A stretch of DNA of 64,000 bases from DATBSK01 sp964501785 (GTDB taxonomy: Bacteria; Actinomycetota; Acidimicrobiia; IMCC26256; PALSA-555): NCBI GenBank assembly GCA_964501785.1, contig CAZCUD010000008.1, forward strand, positions 1 to 64,000, in the 5' to 3' direction. Every line of letters starts with the position of its first letter. Positions within the stretch are counted from its first letter, which is position 1. The notes beneath the pieces are model-generated. The model saw only the letters and a list, made by a program, of their open reading frames with translations, was not told the origin of the DNA and did not search any database. The position numbers and the translations under genes were made by a program. Shown here piece after piece: positions 16,401 to 25,292 of this stretch.

Positions 16401-17002
16401 GTGTCCCCCGTCCCGATCGCGCCGCGCGCGACGAGCGAGTCGCGCAGGCGCCCCAGACCGGTGCGGATGCGGCTCTTCACGGTGCCCTCGGGCTGGTCGA
16501 GGAGGCCGGCGACCTCCCGGTACGTGTGACCGTCGAAGTAGGCGAGCTGGATCGCCGCTCGTTCCTCCTCGCGCAGCTCCGAGACCGCCTCGCGGACGTG
16601 CTCCGCGAGCGTCAGCTCCCACACCTCGCGTTCGAGGTCGTAGCCGGGCTCCGGCGTGCGGTGGGCGTCTCGCTCCTCGCGCGTGCGTCGAGAGGACTCC
16701 GCGCGGACCAGGTCGACGGCGCGGCCGTGGGTGTTCGCGAGCAGGAACGACCGCAGCGAGCCCCGCTCGGGATCGAACCGCTCGGGTTCGTTCCACAGGC
16801 GGAGGAACACCTCCTGCACCACCTCCTCCGCGAGCGCGTGGTCGTTGGTGATCCGAAGCGCCAGCCCGAAGGCACCGCCCGCGTGGCGGCGGTACGCCTC
16901 CGCCAGCGCGCCCTGGTGGAAGCGGCCGATCGCGACGACCAGGTGGGCGTCGCTCGCCTCCCGGTAGTCGTCGGCAGTCACCCCAGGCTCCTCATCACCC
17001 AT
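16385..17002 (-). CDS. ECF sigma factor (SigK-like)
   Basis: A 205-aa group IV sigma factor. Region 2 covers about residues 25-95 ('ALAEEVVQEVFLRLWNEPER', 'SFLLANTHGRAVDLVR') and region 4 about 135-190 ('LAYFDGHTYREVAGLLDQPE', 'GTVKSRIRTGLGRLRD'). It lacks a C-terminal SnoaL-type extension. ATG 17002 (MGDEEP) is taken as start; a longer in-frame version would run into the divergent promoter. The adjacent RskA-type gene indicates the SigK/RskA (ECF19-like) class. Divergent transcription with the acyl-CoA dehydrogenase gene leaves 71 nt between start codons. Confidence 0.88.
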   Translation of the reverse strand: MGDEEPGVTADDYREASDAHLVVAIGRFHQGALAEAYRRHAGGAFGLALRITNDHALAEEVVQEVFLRLWNEPERFDPERGSLRSFLLANTHGRAVDLVRAESSRRTREERDAHRTPEPGYDLEREVWELTLAEHVREAVSELREEERAAIQLAYFDGHTYREVAGLLDQPEGTVKSRIRTGLGRLRDSLVARGAIGTGDTWLES

Positions 17003-17061
17003 GAGTACGAAGCGGCGCCCGGTCGTGGATTCATGCCGGGTCGAGCCGCCGCCCACTGGCT

Positions 17062-17067
17062 TAGCCT
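17062..17067 (+). promoter_or_regulatory. -10 box for leaderless acyl-CoA dehydrogenase mRNA
   Basis: TAGCCT lies 6 nt before GTG 17074. The spacing puts transcription initiation at the start codon. No convincing -35 sequence is seen, which would fit an alternative or weak sigma factor, possibly the neighbouring ECF sigma (speculative). Confidence 0.4.
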
Positions 17068-17073
17068 CACCCC

Positions 17074-18282
17074 GTGCCCCCGGCCACGTCACGCCCCGAG
17101 AGCGGCGACGCCGGCCTGCCGCCCGAGGCCGAGCCGTTCCGAGCGGACGTCAGGCGCTGGCTCGACGAGACGGCCCCGGCCGGGCGCTGGCCGGCCGACT
17201 TCGCCCGCCGGCTCGCCGGCGCGGGGTACGTCGCCCCGCACTGGCCACGGCCTTGGGGGCTCGACGCGGGGCCGGTGCAGCAGCTCGCGATCGACGCCGA
17301 GCTGCGGGCCGCGCACGCGCCGCGGCCGTTCAACCCGATCGGGATCGGCTGGGCGGGGCCGACGCTGCTCGTCGCCGGCACGCCCGAGCAGCAGGCGCGC
17401 TGGCTTCCCGGCGTCCTCGACGGCAGCGAGGTCTGGTGTCAGCTCTTCAGCGAGCCCGGTGCCGGCAGCGACCTCGCGTCGCTGACGACGCGGGCGATCC
17501 GGGACGGCGACGTCTGGGTGGTCGACGGGCAGAAGGTCTGGACGACCTTCGCGCACCTCGCCCGCTGGGGGATCCTGCTGGCCCGCACCGATCCCGAAGC
17601 CGACGAGCACGCGGGCGTGTCGTACTTCGTCGTCGACATGCGAGACCCGGGCATCGAGATCGCGCCCATCCGCCAGATGGACGGCAAGGCCGACTTCAAC
17701 CAGGTCTTCCTCAACGGGGTCCGTGTGCCCGCAGCGAACCTGATCGGCGGCGAGCACGACGGCTGGCGCCTCGCGAAGGTGACGCTGGGCAACGAGCGGG
17801 TCTCGCTCTCGGGCGAAGGCGCGCTCTGGGGACAGGGTCCGACGGCGAACGTCGTGCTCGACCTCGTGCGCACGCACGGCGGTGCGCTCGACCCGAGCCT
17901 GCGCCAGCGGCTCGCGGCGCTCTACGTCGAGTCGGAGGTGCTGCGCCTGATCCGCCTCCGGACGCTCTCGGCCCGCGTGCGCGGCCTCGAACCCGGTCCC
18001 GAGGCGTCGGTGCGCAAGGCGTTGGCCGACGAGCACGGTCAGCACGTCATGGCGGCGGCGCTCGACCTCGCCGGGACCGGTGCGCTGCTCACCGACTCGG
18101 GACCCTTCGGTGCGAGCACGTCGACGTGGCACGACGGATACCTCTACTCCCGTGCCCTGACGATCGGCGGCGGCACGAGCGAGGTGCAGCGCAACATCAT
18201 CGCCGAGCGCGTCCTCGGGCTCCCCCGAGACCTCCCTGGCGACTCCCGCGACCGGCCGCCCGGTCGCGCACCCGGGTCGTGA
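17074..18282 (+). CDS. Acyl-CoA dehydrogenase family protein
   Basis: A 402-aa flavoprotein of the acyl-CoA dehydrogenase superfamily, expected to introduce an alpha-beta double bond into an acyl-CoA with FAD. Visible motifs are 'CQLFSEPGAGSDLASL' (the family's FAD/substrate signature), 'VDGQKVWTTFAHLA', and the C-terminal 'RALTIGGGTSEVQRNIIAER'. Substrate cannot be assigned; the sequence resembles the large actinobacterial FadE-type group used for sterol or branched substrates. It is divergent from the ECF sigma gene and overlaps the next gene by 4 nt (GTGA). Confidence 0.88.
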   Translation: MPPATSRPESGDAGLPPEAEPFRADVRRWLDETAPAGRWPADFARRLAGAGYVAPHWPRPWGLDAGPVQQLAIDAELRAAHAPRPFNPIGIGWAGPTLLVAGTPEQQARWLPGVLDGSEVWCQLFSEPGAGSDLASLTTRAIRDGDVWVVDGQKVWTTFAHLARWGILLARTDPEADEHAGVSYFVVDMRDPGIEIAPIRQMDGKADFNQVFLNGVRVPAANLIGGEHDGWRLAKVTLGNERVSLSGEGALWGQGPTANVVLDLVRTHGGALDPSLRQRLAALYVESEVLRLIRLRTLSARVRGLEPGPEASVRKALADEHGQHVMAAALDLAGTGALLTDSGPFGASTSTWHDGYLYSRALTIGGGTSEVQRNIIAERVLGLPRDLPGDSRDRPPGRAPGS

Positions 18283-18725
18283 GCGTCCGCATCCCGCCGA
18301 ACGCGGGGCTGCTGTCGTGGCTGGCGAGCCAGACGGAGTCACCGCCGCGGCGCATCCGGGCGCGGCGCCACGTGCCCGAGCGGGACCAGCGCTGCGACCC
18401 CGACCTCGTCGAGCGCCTCGAGTCCTCGGCGGCGAACCTGCCCGGCGTCCGGCTCCGCTACCTCGTCGGCTTCCCGGCGCTGCTGCACCCCAACGAGGTC
18501 GTCTTCGCCATCGCGGCGGGCACGACGTGGATGGCGTTCCGGCTGCCGCGCCTGGGCCAGCGCGCCGTCGTCCCCTCCGAATGGGGCAGCCGCGGCCTCG
18601 ATCCCGAGTGGGCCGACGTCGATCCGTGGCTCACGATGCTGCCCGCCCACGAGGGCACCAGCCGGGTCAGAGGTTGGAGCCGGGCGGCGTACGCGCGCGC
18701 GGCCGAGCTCGGGCACGCTCGATGA
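18279..18725 (+). CDS. Hypothetical protein coupled to acyl-CoA dehydrogenase
   Basis: A 148-aa protein I do not recognise. It starts at GTG 18279 overlapping the dehydrogenase stop, so translation is coupled. Features: a basic N-terminal third ('RRIRARRHVPERDQRCDPD'), then a central 'LRYLVGFPALLHPNEVVFAI' and 'GTTWMAFRLPRLGQRAVVP' that look like beta-strands, and a tail rich in Ala/Arg. No signal peptide, membrane segment or metal motif. The coding direction and codon use match the gene before it, and the stop is 10 nt from the convergent lepA end. A role linked to the dehydrogenase is only a guess from position. Confidence 0.6.
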   Translation: MSVRIPPNAGLLSWLASQTESPPRRIRARRHVPERDQRCDPDLVERLESSAANLPGVRLRYLVGFPALLHPNEVVFAIAAGTTWMAFRLPRLGQRAVVPSEWGSRGLDPEWADVDPWLTMLPAHEGTSRVRGWSRAAYARAAELGHAR

Positions 18726-18734
18726 ACGACGGGG

Positions 18735-20531
18735 TCACTCGTCGAGGCGCAGCGCCGCGACGAACGCCTCCTGGGGGACCTCGACGCGACCGATCTGCTT
18801 CATCCGCCGCTTGCCCTCCTTCTGGCGCTCGAGGAGCTTGCGCTTGCGGGTGACGTCACCGCCGTAGCACTTGGCGATCACGTCCTTGCGCTTCGCCTTG
18901 ACCGTCTCCCTCGCGATGATCCGCCCGCCGATAGCGGCCTGGATCGGCACGTCGAACAGCTGGCGCGGGATGAGCTCGCGCAGCTTCTCGGTCATGCGAC
19001 GCCCGTACTCGTACGCGTCGTCACGGTGCACCACCGTCGAGAACGCGTCGACCGGCACGCTGTTGAGGAGAACGTCGACCTTGACGAGGTTCGCGGGTCG
19101 GTAGCCCGCGGGCTCGTAGTCGAGGCTCGCGTAGCCGCGCGTGCGCGACTTCAGCTGATCGAAGAAGTCCATGACGATCTCAGCGAGCGGCATCGAGTAC
19201 ACGAGCTCGACGCGGTCCTCCGACAGGTACTCCATGCGGGTCTGCTCGCCGCGCCGGCCCTGGCACAGCTCGATGACCGCGCCGACGAAGTCGGCCGGCG
19301 TCAGCACCGTCACCGTCACGTAGGGCTCGTCGATCTGCTCCATCTGGTTCGGCGCCGGCATCGCCGAGGGGTTGTCGACGATCTCGATCTCGCCGTCGAC
19401 GAGGTGGGCGTGGTACTCGACGTTGGGGGCCGTCGCGACCAACGACAGGTCGTACTCGCGCTCCAGGCGCTCCCGGATGATCTCCATGTGCAGGAGGCCG
19501 AGGAAGCCGCACCGGAAGCCGAAGCCGAGCGCGCCCGACGTCTCGGGCTCGTAGGTGAACGACGAGTCGTTGAGCCGCAGCTTCTCGAGGGCCTCGCGCA
19601 GGTCGGCGTACTCGTCACCGACGACCGGGTAGAGCCCGCAGAACACCATCGGCTTCGGGTCGCGGTAGCCGGGCAGCGCCTCCCCCGGCCGCGACGGGTT
19701 GGTCACCGTCTCACCGACGCGCGCGTCGCCCACCTCCTTGATGCCGGCGATCAGATAGCCGACCTCCCCGGGGCCGAGCGAGGCGACCGGGACGTTGTCG
19801 GGCGTGCGGATCCCGATCTCCTCGGCGTCGTGCTGCGCCTTCGCGTGCACGTACTGGAGGCGAGCTCCGCTGACGAGCGTGCCGTCGAAGACCCGCACCG
19901 AGCTCACGACGCCGCGGTAGGTGTCGTAGTAGGAGTCGAAGATCAGCGCCTGGAGGGGCGCGTCGGCGTCGCCGGTGGGGGGCGGGATCCGGGCGATCAC
20001 CGCGTCGAGGAGCTCGGGCACGCCCTCGCCGGTCTTGGCCGAGATGCGCAGCACCTCGTCGGTGGGGATCCCCAGCACGCGCTCGATCTCCGCCGCCCGC
20101 CGGTCGGGCTCCGCGGCCGGGAGGTCGATCTTGTTGAGCACCGCGACGATGGCGAGGTCGGCCTCGAGCGCCGCGTAGCAGTTGGCGAGCGTCTGGGCCT
20201 CGATGCCCTGCGCGGCGTCGACGAGCAGCACCACGCCCTCGCACGCGGCGAGGCTGCGAGAGACCTCGTAGCCGAAGTCGACGTGGCCCGGGGTGTCGAT
20301 GAGGTGCAGGTCGTGGTCCTTCCAGTGCACCCGGACGTTCTGGGCCTTGATCGTGATGCCGCGCTCGCGCTCGAGGTCCATGGTGTCGAGGTACTGCGCT
20401 CGCATCGAGCGCTGGTCGACGGCCCCGCAGAGCTCCAGGATCCGGTCGGCGAGGGTCGACTTGCCGTGGTCGACGTGGGCGATGACGCTGAGGGCGCGAA
20501 AGCGCTCGAGCGACGTCGCCGACATGCTCAT
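18735..20531 (-). CDS. lepA: Elongation factor 4 (LepA)
   Basis: A 598-aa translational GTPase that remodels or back-translocates ribosomes and assists 30S biogenesis. G1 'AHVDHGKST' at about 18-26, 'RERGITIKAQ' (G2), 'DTPGHVDFGYEVSRSL' (G3) and 'NKIDLPAA' (G4) are complete. The LepA-specific C-terminal domain is present and ends 'KRMKQIGRVEVPQEAFVAAL'-like. ATG 20531 is used; ATG two codons later is an alternative. It is divergent from rpsT across about 100 nt (20532-20632), where a TACCCT box (20548-20553, plus) could serve rpsT but no -35 is convincing. Confidence 0.97.
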   Translation of the reverse strand: MSMSATSLERFRALSVIAHVDHGKSTLADRILELCGAVDQRSMRAQYLDTMDLERERGITIKAQNVRVHWKDHDLHLIDTPGHVDFGYEVSRSLAACEGVVLLVDAAQGIEAQTLANCYAALEADLAIVAVLNKIDLPAAEPDRRAAEIERVLGIPTDEVLRISAKTGEGVPELLDAVIARIPPPTGDADAPLQALIFDSYYDTYRGVVSSVRVFDGTLVSGARLQYVHAKAQHDAEEIGIRTPDNVPVASLGPGEVGYLIAGIKEVGDARVGETVTNPSRPGEALPGYRDPKPMVFCGLYPVVGDEYADLREALEKLRLNDSSFTYEPETSGALGFGFRCGFLGLLHMEIIRERLEREYDLSLVATAPNVEYHAHLVDGEIEIVDNPSAMPAPNQMEQIDEPYVTVTVLTPADFVGAVIELCQGRRGEQTRMEYLSEDRVELVYSMPLAEIVMDFFDQLKSRTRGYASLDYEPAGYRPANLVKVDVLLNSVPVDAFSTVVHRDDAYEYGRRMTEKLRELIPRQLFDVPIQAAIGGRIIARETVKAKRKDVIAKCYGGDVTRKRKLLERQKEGKRRMKQIGRVEVPQEAFVAALRLDE

Positions 20532-20632
20532 GATTCTCGCAGGCGGCTACCCTGGTACCTCCCCTCCGGAGCGTCAGGCCGAGGGGCCGATCGCTCCACC
20601 TCCACGTCCTCCCAGCTCGAAGGCAGCACGCC

Positions 20633-20896
20633 GTGGCGAACATCAAGGGTCAGATCAAGCGCAACCGTCAGAACGAGAAGCGACGCGTGCGCAACAAGGG
20701 GGTGCGGTCGGAGCTCAAGACGCGCATCAAGGCCGCCGACGAGGCGGTTCGCTCCGGCGACCCCGACGCCCCCGAGTCGCTACGTCTCGCCCAGAAGCGC
20801 CTCGGCAAGGCCGGCGCGAAGGGTCGCATCCACAAGAACCAGGCCGCCCGCCGCACGTCGCGCCTCATGAAGCGCGCGGCCAAGGGCGGCGGCTGA
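20633..20896 (+). CDS. rpsT: 30S ribosomal protein S20
   Basis: An 87-aa basic protein that binds 16S rRNA early in 30S assembly. The sequence begins 'MANIKGQIKRNRQNEKRR' and ends 'AARRTSRLMKRAAKG', both standard for bS20. Start is GTG 20633. It stands alone on the plus strand, divergent from lepA and convergent with holA (10 nt apart); the rpsT-holA convergent pairing is common in actinobacteria. Confidence 0.97.
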   Translation: MANIKGQIKRNRQNEKRRVRNKGVRSELKTRIKAADEAVRSGDPDAPESLRLAQKRLGKAGAKGRIHKNQAARRTSRLMKRAAKGGG

Positions 20897-20906
20897 GCAC
20901 CGCGCC

Positions 20907-22004
20907 TCAGCGCTTCCGGGCCCCGCTGCGCCGGGGTCGACCCCCACCCGATCGTCCGCCCGACCGCCCGCCCTCTGATGCCGCGCCTGCTCGCGCGCTC
21001 AGACCGGCCAGGCGCGCCACGAGCAGCTGCATCACCAGGTCCTGAGGGATCGCCCGCTCGCCCTTGATGTCGAGGTCCGCGCGCGCGAGGTGGTCGAAGG
21101 CCTGGCGCAGCCCGTCGGTGCCGAGCGCCCGAGCCTGGCGGAGCCGGAACCGCGCCGCGTTGGGGCTCGTCCGCCCGCCGAGCGCGGTCGCTGCGTCCTC
21201 CGCCGAGCGGATCGACGGGTCGTCGAGGACCAGCAGCTTGCGGTACTGCGAGTGCAGGAGCCCGAGGATCCGCAGCGGATGGTCGGTCGTCGGCTGCGTC
21301 GGGCTCGTCACGGTGAGCATCCGCTGGAGCACCTCGAGCGCGGTGGCGACGTCGCCCTTCTCGATCGCGTTCGTGAGGTCCCACACCGGGACGCTGCCCT
21401 GGCCGCCGAGGTAGGGCACGACCTCGTCGGCACCGAGCGTGGACCCCGGCCCGTGGGCAGCCGCGAGCGTGTCGACGATGGACGGCACCAGTCCGGCGTC
21501 GGAGCCCACGTGCGCGAGCAGCGCCTTGGCCGCGTCGGGACGCAGGTCGAGCTGCGCGTCGGCGAGCTCGTGAGCCAGCACGTCCTGCGGCTTGGTCGCG
21601 TCGGGTGCGTGCGCCGAACCATGCTTCCTGACCGCGTCCTCGATCGCCTTCGCGGTGCGGCCGCCACCGACCACCAGCACGAGCTCGGTCGACTCGAACG
21701 GGTCCTCGACGTAACGCACGAGCGGGGCCACCTCTGCCGCGGCGAGGAGGCCGATCTCCCGGAGCACGACGACGCGCCGATCCGAGCCGAACGGGAGCGT
21801 GGCGGCGGCGTTGAGCACGCCGTCGACGACCGCCATCCTCGCGTCGGCGCCCGTCGCGTCGCCCTCGGCCATGCCGCGCGCGGGGACGGTGAGGTCCTCG
21901 AGCGCCATCGTGCGGTCCGCGTCGCCGAGCAGCTCGGCGACGAGCCGCGTGACCTCCTGGTCGCGCAGGATCGGGTCGTCGCCCTTCACGAGGTGCACGC
22001 TCAT
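20907..22004 (-). CDS. holA: DNA polymerase III subunit delta
   Basis: A 365-aa clamp-loader subunit. Conserved features include the N-terminal 'VHLVKGDDPILRDQEVTRLV', 'ATLPFGSDRRVVVLREIGLL' and the C-terminal 'LRILGLLHSQYRKLLVL', followed by the collar helices. A basic Gly/Arg-rich tail of about 25 residues ends the protein. The start is ATG 22004 (MSVHLVKGDD), overlapping the folP-like stop by 4 nt; longer in-frame versions read folP out of frame. It follows comEA, comEC and folP in one transcription unit. Confidence 0.92.
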   Translation of the reverse strand: MSVHLVKGDDPILRDQEVTRLVAELLGDADRTMALEDLTVPARGMAEGDATGADARMAVVDGVLNAAATLPFGSDRRVVVLREIGLLAAAEVAPLVRYVEDPFESTELVLVVGGGRTAKAIEDAVRKHGSAHAPDATKPQDVLAHELADAQLDLRPDAAKALLAHVGSDAGLVPSIVDTLAAAHGPGSTLGADEVVPYLGGQGSVPVWDLTNAIEKGDVATALEVLQRMLTVTSPTQPTTDHPLRILGLLHSQYRKLLVLDDPSIRSAEDAATALGGRTSPNAARFRLRQARALGTDGLRQAFDHLARADLDIKGERAIPQDLVMQLLVARLAGLSARAGAASEGGRSGGRSGGGRPRRSGARKR

Positions 22005-22882
22005 GCGGCCACCGTCGGGTCGGTGCCGCGCTCGACCGGTCGCGGCTCGGTGACGGCGAGCACTGCTTCCACGGTCCGGCAGACTCGCACGCTCCCGGCG
22101 ACGTCGTGGACCCGGACGATCCGACACCCGTGCGCCACGCCGTACGCGACGGCGGCGAGCGAGGCGTCGCGCCGATCGTCGAGCTCCAGGTCGAGCAGCT
22201 CGCCGAGGAACCGCTTGTTCGACGCCGACAGGAGCAGGGTGTAGCCGCAGTCGGCGAGGTGATCGCTCTCGCGCAGCAGCACCGCGCTCATGGCGGGCGT
22301 CTTGCCCAGGTCGAGCCCCGCGTCGACGGCGACCTGCTCCGGCGCCAGGCCGGCGGCCTCGGCGCGCCGACCCCGGTCGACGAGGAACGCCCGGACGTCG
22401 GTCAGCAGGTCGTCGTAGTGCGGATCGGGATCGGGAACGCGGGGGGCGAGGCGGATGTGCGTCGCGACCACCGACGCGTGGTGCGCGGCAGCCACGGCCA
22501 GGTAGTCGGGATCGGCGAAGCCGCTGATGTCGTTGCCGACGACCGCACCCGCGCGACACGCCTCGGCGAGCACCGCAGCCCGCCAGGTGTCCACCGACAC
22601 CGCGACGTCGACGCGCGACCGGACGGCCTCGATCGCGGGCACCACGCGGTCGAGCTCCTCGGCCTCGGTGACCTCGGGGCCGGGCCCCGCCTTGACGCCG
22701 CCGATGTCGAGCAGGTCGGCGCCGTCGAGCACGAGCTGCTCGGCGCGCGCCACGAGGTCGTCGAGCGCGAACGTCGATCCCTGGTCGAAGAACGAGTCGG
22801 GCGTGCGGTTGAGGATCCCCATGACGAGGGTCCTCGTGGTGAGGTCGTGCACGACATCACCGAGTCGGAACGACCAACGCAC
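22001..22882 (-). CDS. Dihydropteroate synthase-like protein (FolP2 type)
   Basis: A 293-aa TIM-barrel protein of the pterin-binding family. 'LVMGILNRTPDSFFDQGSTF' corresponds to the family start block. The canonical DIGGESTRPG sulfonamide/PABA loop reads 'DIGGVKAGPGPEV', as in mycobacterial FolP2, a paralogue reported to lack dihydropteroate synthase activity. Other pterin-binding blocks ('VSVDTWRAAV', 'GNDISGF', 'VDAGLDLGKTP', 'IVRVHDVAGS') are kept. Whether it makes dihydropteroate here is therefore open. GTG 22882 overlaps comEC by 26 nt. Position between comEC and holA is unusual for a folate gene. Confidence 0.8.
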   Translation of the reverse strand: MRWSFRLGDVVHDLTTRTLVMGILNRTPDSFFDQGSTFALDDLVARAEQLVLDGADLLDIGGVKAGPGPEVTEAEELDRVVPAIEAVRSRVDVAVSVDTWRAAVLAEACRAGAVVGNDISGFADPDYLAVAAAHHASVVATHIRLAPRVPDPDPHYDDLLTDVRAFLVDRGRRAEAAGLAPEQVAVDAGLDLGKTPAMSAVLLRESDHLADCGYTLLLSASNKRFLGELLDLELDDRRDASLAAVAYGVAHGCRIVRVHDVAGSVRVCRTVEAVLAVTEPRPVERGTDPTVAA

Positions 22883-24356
22883 GCTCGCGGAGCATACGAC
22901 GGCGACGCCGGAGCACGACCACGAGAGCGCCCGCCCCGCCGACCGCGACGAGCAGCAGCGATGCGCCGCGTGCGTCCACCGCGAGCGGCGCCTCGCTCGC
23001 CAGCGCAGCCAGGCCCAGGACCCCCTGGGCCAGCAGGCGGGTCGGCACCTGGAGCAGCGACGCGATCGACGGCGCGGCGTCCCGGAGCACGCCGGCGCCG
23101 GCGCCGGCGGTGAGGCCCCACGTGGTCAGCGGGCCGGCGAGCGGCACCGCGAGCAGGTTCGCGGGCAGGGAGACGAGCGGCAGCGTGCCGAAGACCGGCA
23201 GCAGCACCGGCGCGACGCCCATCTGGGCTGCGGCGGTGGTGCCGAGGGACTCGCGGAGCCATCCGGGCCCACGGAGCCGCCGGGTGATCGGGGCCGCGAG
23301 GAGCGTGATTCCAGCGCTGGCCCCGCACGACAGCTGGAACCCCACCGAGCGCAGCAGGAAGGGGTCGACGAGCAGCAGCACCGTGACCGCCAGCGCGAGC
23401 ACGCGCACACCGGTCGCGGGCCGCCCCAGGTGCACGGCGAGCACCGCACAGGCGGCCATCGCGCACGCCCGCAGGACCGAGGGCTCCCAGCGCGTCATGG
23501 CACCGAACACCAGCAGCGCCACGAGCGTCAGCGCGACTCGCAGGACCCGCGGCGAGCGCCGCAGGAACGGGCCCAGCAGGGCGAGCACGAAGGCGACGTT
23601 GGCGCCCGACACCGCGAGCAGGTGCGACAGGCCGGCGGCCCGGAACTGGTCGAGCACGGCCGGGTCGAGGTCACGGGTGTCGCCCAGCAGGAACCCGGCC
23701 ACGAGCGCCCGCTGGTCGGGTGGGAGCAGATCCGTGCCCGCGAGCACGAGCCCGCGGGCCTCGTTGGCGACCGCCGCCAGCCGGCCGGCCGAGGGGGCCA
23801 CGGCGACGAGCTCTCGCACGTCGAGGCGCGCGGCTGCATGCCGCCAGCGCAGCCGTTCGTCGTAGCCCTCGAGCGGTCGCAGCCAGCCGCGCAGGACCGC
23901 CTCATCACCGGCGGCGAGCACCGCGATGCGGCCGGTGGCGTCTCCATCGGCGACGAGCACGACGGTGCGGCGCTCGTCGCTGGTCCTCCGGCGACCGGGG
24001 CGTTCGACGGCGGTCCACTCGACGGCCGCCAGCGCCCGCACCGACCAGCGAGGTCCGCTCGGATCCTCGATCAGGGTCGCCCGCACCGTGACGGCCTCGC
24101 GTGCCGCGGCCGCCGCGACGACGTCGCCGTGCAGCAGCCCGTCGAGCGCCCGGCGCTCGAGCGCGCACCCGGCGAGCACGAGCACGACGAGCAGCACCGC
24201 GCCGCGGTGCGTCGGCGAACGCACGAGCAGCAGCGCGGCGGCGCCGAGCCCCACGAGGACGAGCGCGCCGGTCGCCGACGCCGGACCGAGCGCGTCCCCG
24301 ACGAGGATCCCCACGACCGCCGCCCCGGGCGCGAGGTAGGCGACGCGCGGGTCCAC
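22857..24356 (-). CDS. comEC: ComEC/Rec2-family DNA-uptake channel without nuclease domain
   Basis: A 499-aa polytopic membrane protein. An N-terminal OB-like/DUF4131 region (about 85-215) precedes the Competence domain with 'GLSHLLAVSGANVAFVLAL' and 'VGFQLSCGASAGITLLAAP'. Canonical ComEC is roughly 750-800 aa because of a C-terminal metallo-beta-lactamase domain; this protein ends after the last membrane helices with a basic tail ('VVLRRRRRMLRERALVVP'), so that domain is absent and no separate gene for it is seen nearby. It follows comEA by 15 nt. Single-strand DNA passage across the membrane is the expected role. Confidence 0.85.
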   Translation of the reverse strand: MDPRVAYLAPGAAVVGILVGDALGPASATGALVLVGLGAAALLLVRSPTHRGAVLLVVLVLAGCALERRALDGLLHGDVVAAAAAREAVTVRATLIEDPSGPRWSVRALAAVEWTAVERPGRRRTSDERRTVVLVADGDATGRIAVLAAGDEAVLRGWLRPLEGYDERLRWRHAAARLDVRELVAVAPSAGRLAAVANEARGLVLAGTDLLPPDQRALVAGFLLGDTRDLDPAVLDQFRAAGLSHLLAVSGANVAFVLALLGPFLRRSPRVLRVALTLVALLVFGAMTRWEPSVLRACAMAACAVLAVHLGRPATGVRVLALAVTVLLLVDPFLLRSVGFQLSCGASAGITLLAAPITRRLRGPGWLRESLGTTAAAQMGVAPVLLPVFGTLPLVSLPANLLAVPLAGPLTTWGLTAGAGAGVLRDAAPSIASLLQVPTRLLAQGVLGLAALASEAPLAVDARGASLLLVAVGGAGALVVVLRRRRRMLRERALVVPTR

Positions 24357-24371
24357 GTCGTCGCGGCGGGA

Positions 24372-25244
24372 TCAGACGGTGACCAGGTCGACGATGTCGG
24401 CGAACCGCTGATCGCCGATGCCGCGGACGTCACGCAGCTCGACGACGTCGCGGAACCCCCCTCGCCGCTCGCGCTCGGCGAGGATCGCCTCGGCGAGCAC
24501 CGGACCGATGCCCGGCAGCTCCTCGAGCTGCTCAGCGGTCGCGGCGTTGAGGTCGACGAGCCCCGCGGGCGAGCCGGAGCCAGTCCCCCCGGACGAGCCG
24601 CCCGTCGTCCCGCCGGGATCGGCCGGCGCCGGCGGGTCCCCCACGTTCTGCACCAGCACGCGCTGGCCGTCGGCGAGGGGCGCCGCGAGGTTGAGGCGAT
24701 CGAGGTCGGCGGTCGCGAGCGCGCCACCGGCGGCTTCGACCGCGTCGATGACCCGCGCCCCGCCGTCGAGCTCGACGACGCCGGGATGGACCACCGCCCC
24801 CGCCACGTGCACCACGACCACGTCCTCAGCGCTCGGCCCGGGCGCCCCTGCCGGCGCGTCGCCGCGAGTGGGCCCCGCTGCAGGCGCGGCCGACGGAGGG
24901 GCGGACGTCGCGACGGACCGGCGGGCCGGCGCGTCGTCGGCGCCGCCGACGCCGACCTGGTACCAGACGACGCCGGCGACCACCGCGGCCACGGCGAGCG
25001 CCACCAACCCGATGCGGGCGTCGGCGCGCCAGGCGGAGAGCAGGTCACGGATCCGGTCGAGCGGACCGTCGGGCACGGGGCGACGGGGCCGCCGCGCGTG
25101 CGACGGGCGCCGATCCTCGCCCCAGAACGAGAGGTCGGGCCCGCGTGAGGCGCTCGGCCGGGGCGGCTCGGGATCGTCGGGCAGGGTCGGCTCCAGGACT
25201 GGACCCCCGGTGGGCACGGGCTGCCCGCCGAGCGCGGGCGGCAC
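24372..25244 (-). CDS. comEA: ComEA-like DNA receptor (SLBB plus helix-hairpin-helix)
   Basis: A 290-aa membrane-anchored DNA-binding protein. A Pro/Arg-rich cytoplasmic N-terminus (1-75) leads to one transmembrane helix (about 90-110, 'LVALAVAAVVAGVVWY'). An Ala/Pro-rich linker follows, then an SLBB-type domain ('VVHVAGAVVHPGVVEL', 'LAAPLADGQRVLVQNVG') and a C-terminal HhH pair ('VDLNAATAEQLEELPGIGP', 'DVRGIGDQRFADIVDL'). It captures incoming DNA for ComEC, encoded 15 nt downstream. GTG 25244 is the first start; the extended cytoplasmic tail makes it longer than Bacillus ComEA (~205 aa). Confidence 0.88.
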   Translation of the reverse strand: MPPALGGQPVPTGGPVLEPTLPDDPEPPRPSASRGPDLSFWGEDRRPSHARRPRRPVPDGPLDRIRDLLSAWRADARIGLVALAVAAVVAGVVWYQVGVGGADDAPARRSVATSAPPSAAPAAGPTRGDAPAGAPGPSAEDVVVVHVAGAVVHPGVVELDGGARVIDAVEAAGGALATADLDRLNLAAPLADGQRVLVQNVGDPPAPADPGGTTGGSSGGTGSGSPAGLVDLNAATAEQLEELPGIGPVLAEAILAERERRGGFRDVVELRDVRGIGDQRFADIVDLVTV

Positions 25245-25292
25245 GTACCCAGAAGCGCAGCCGGCTCGGCCGTGACGCGATCGCCGGCAGGC

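Noticed and set aside
20532..20632. Well-defined divergent promoter between lepA and rpsT
   Set aside because: A TACCCT box exists at 20548-20553 but spacing and -35 matches are poor, so it is mentioned only with lepA.
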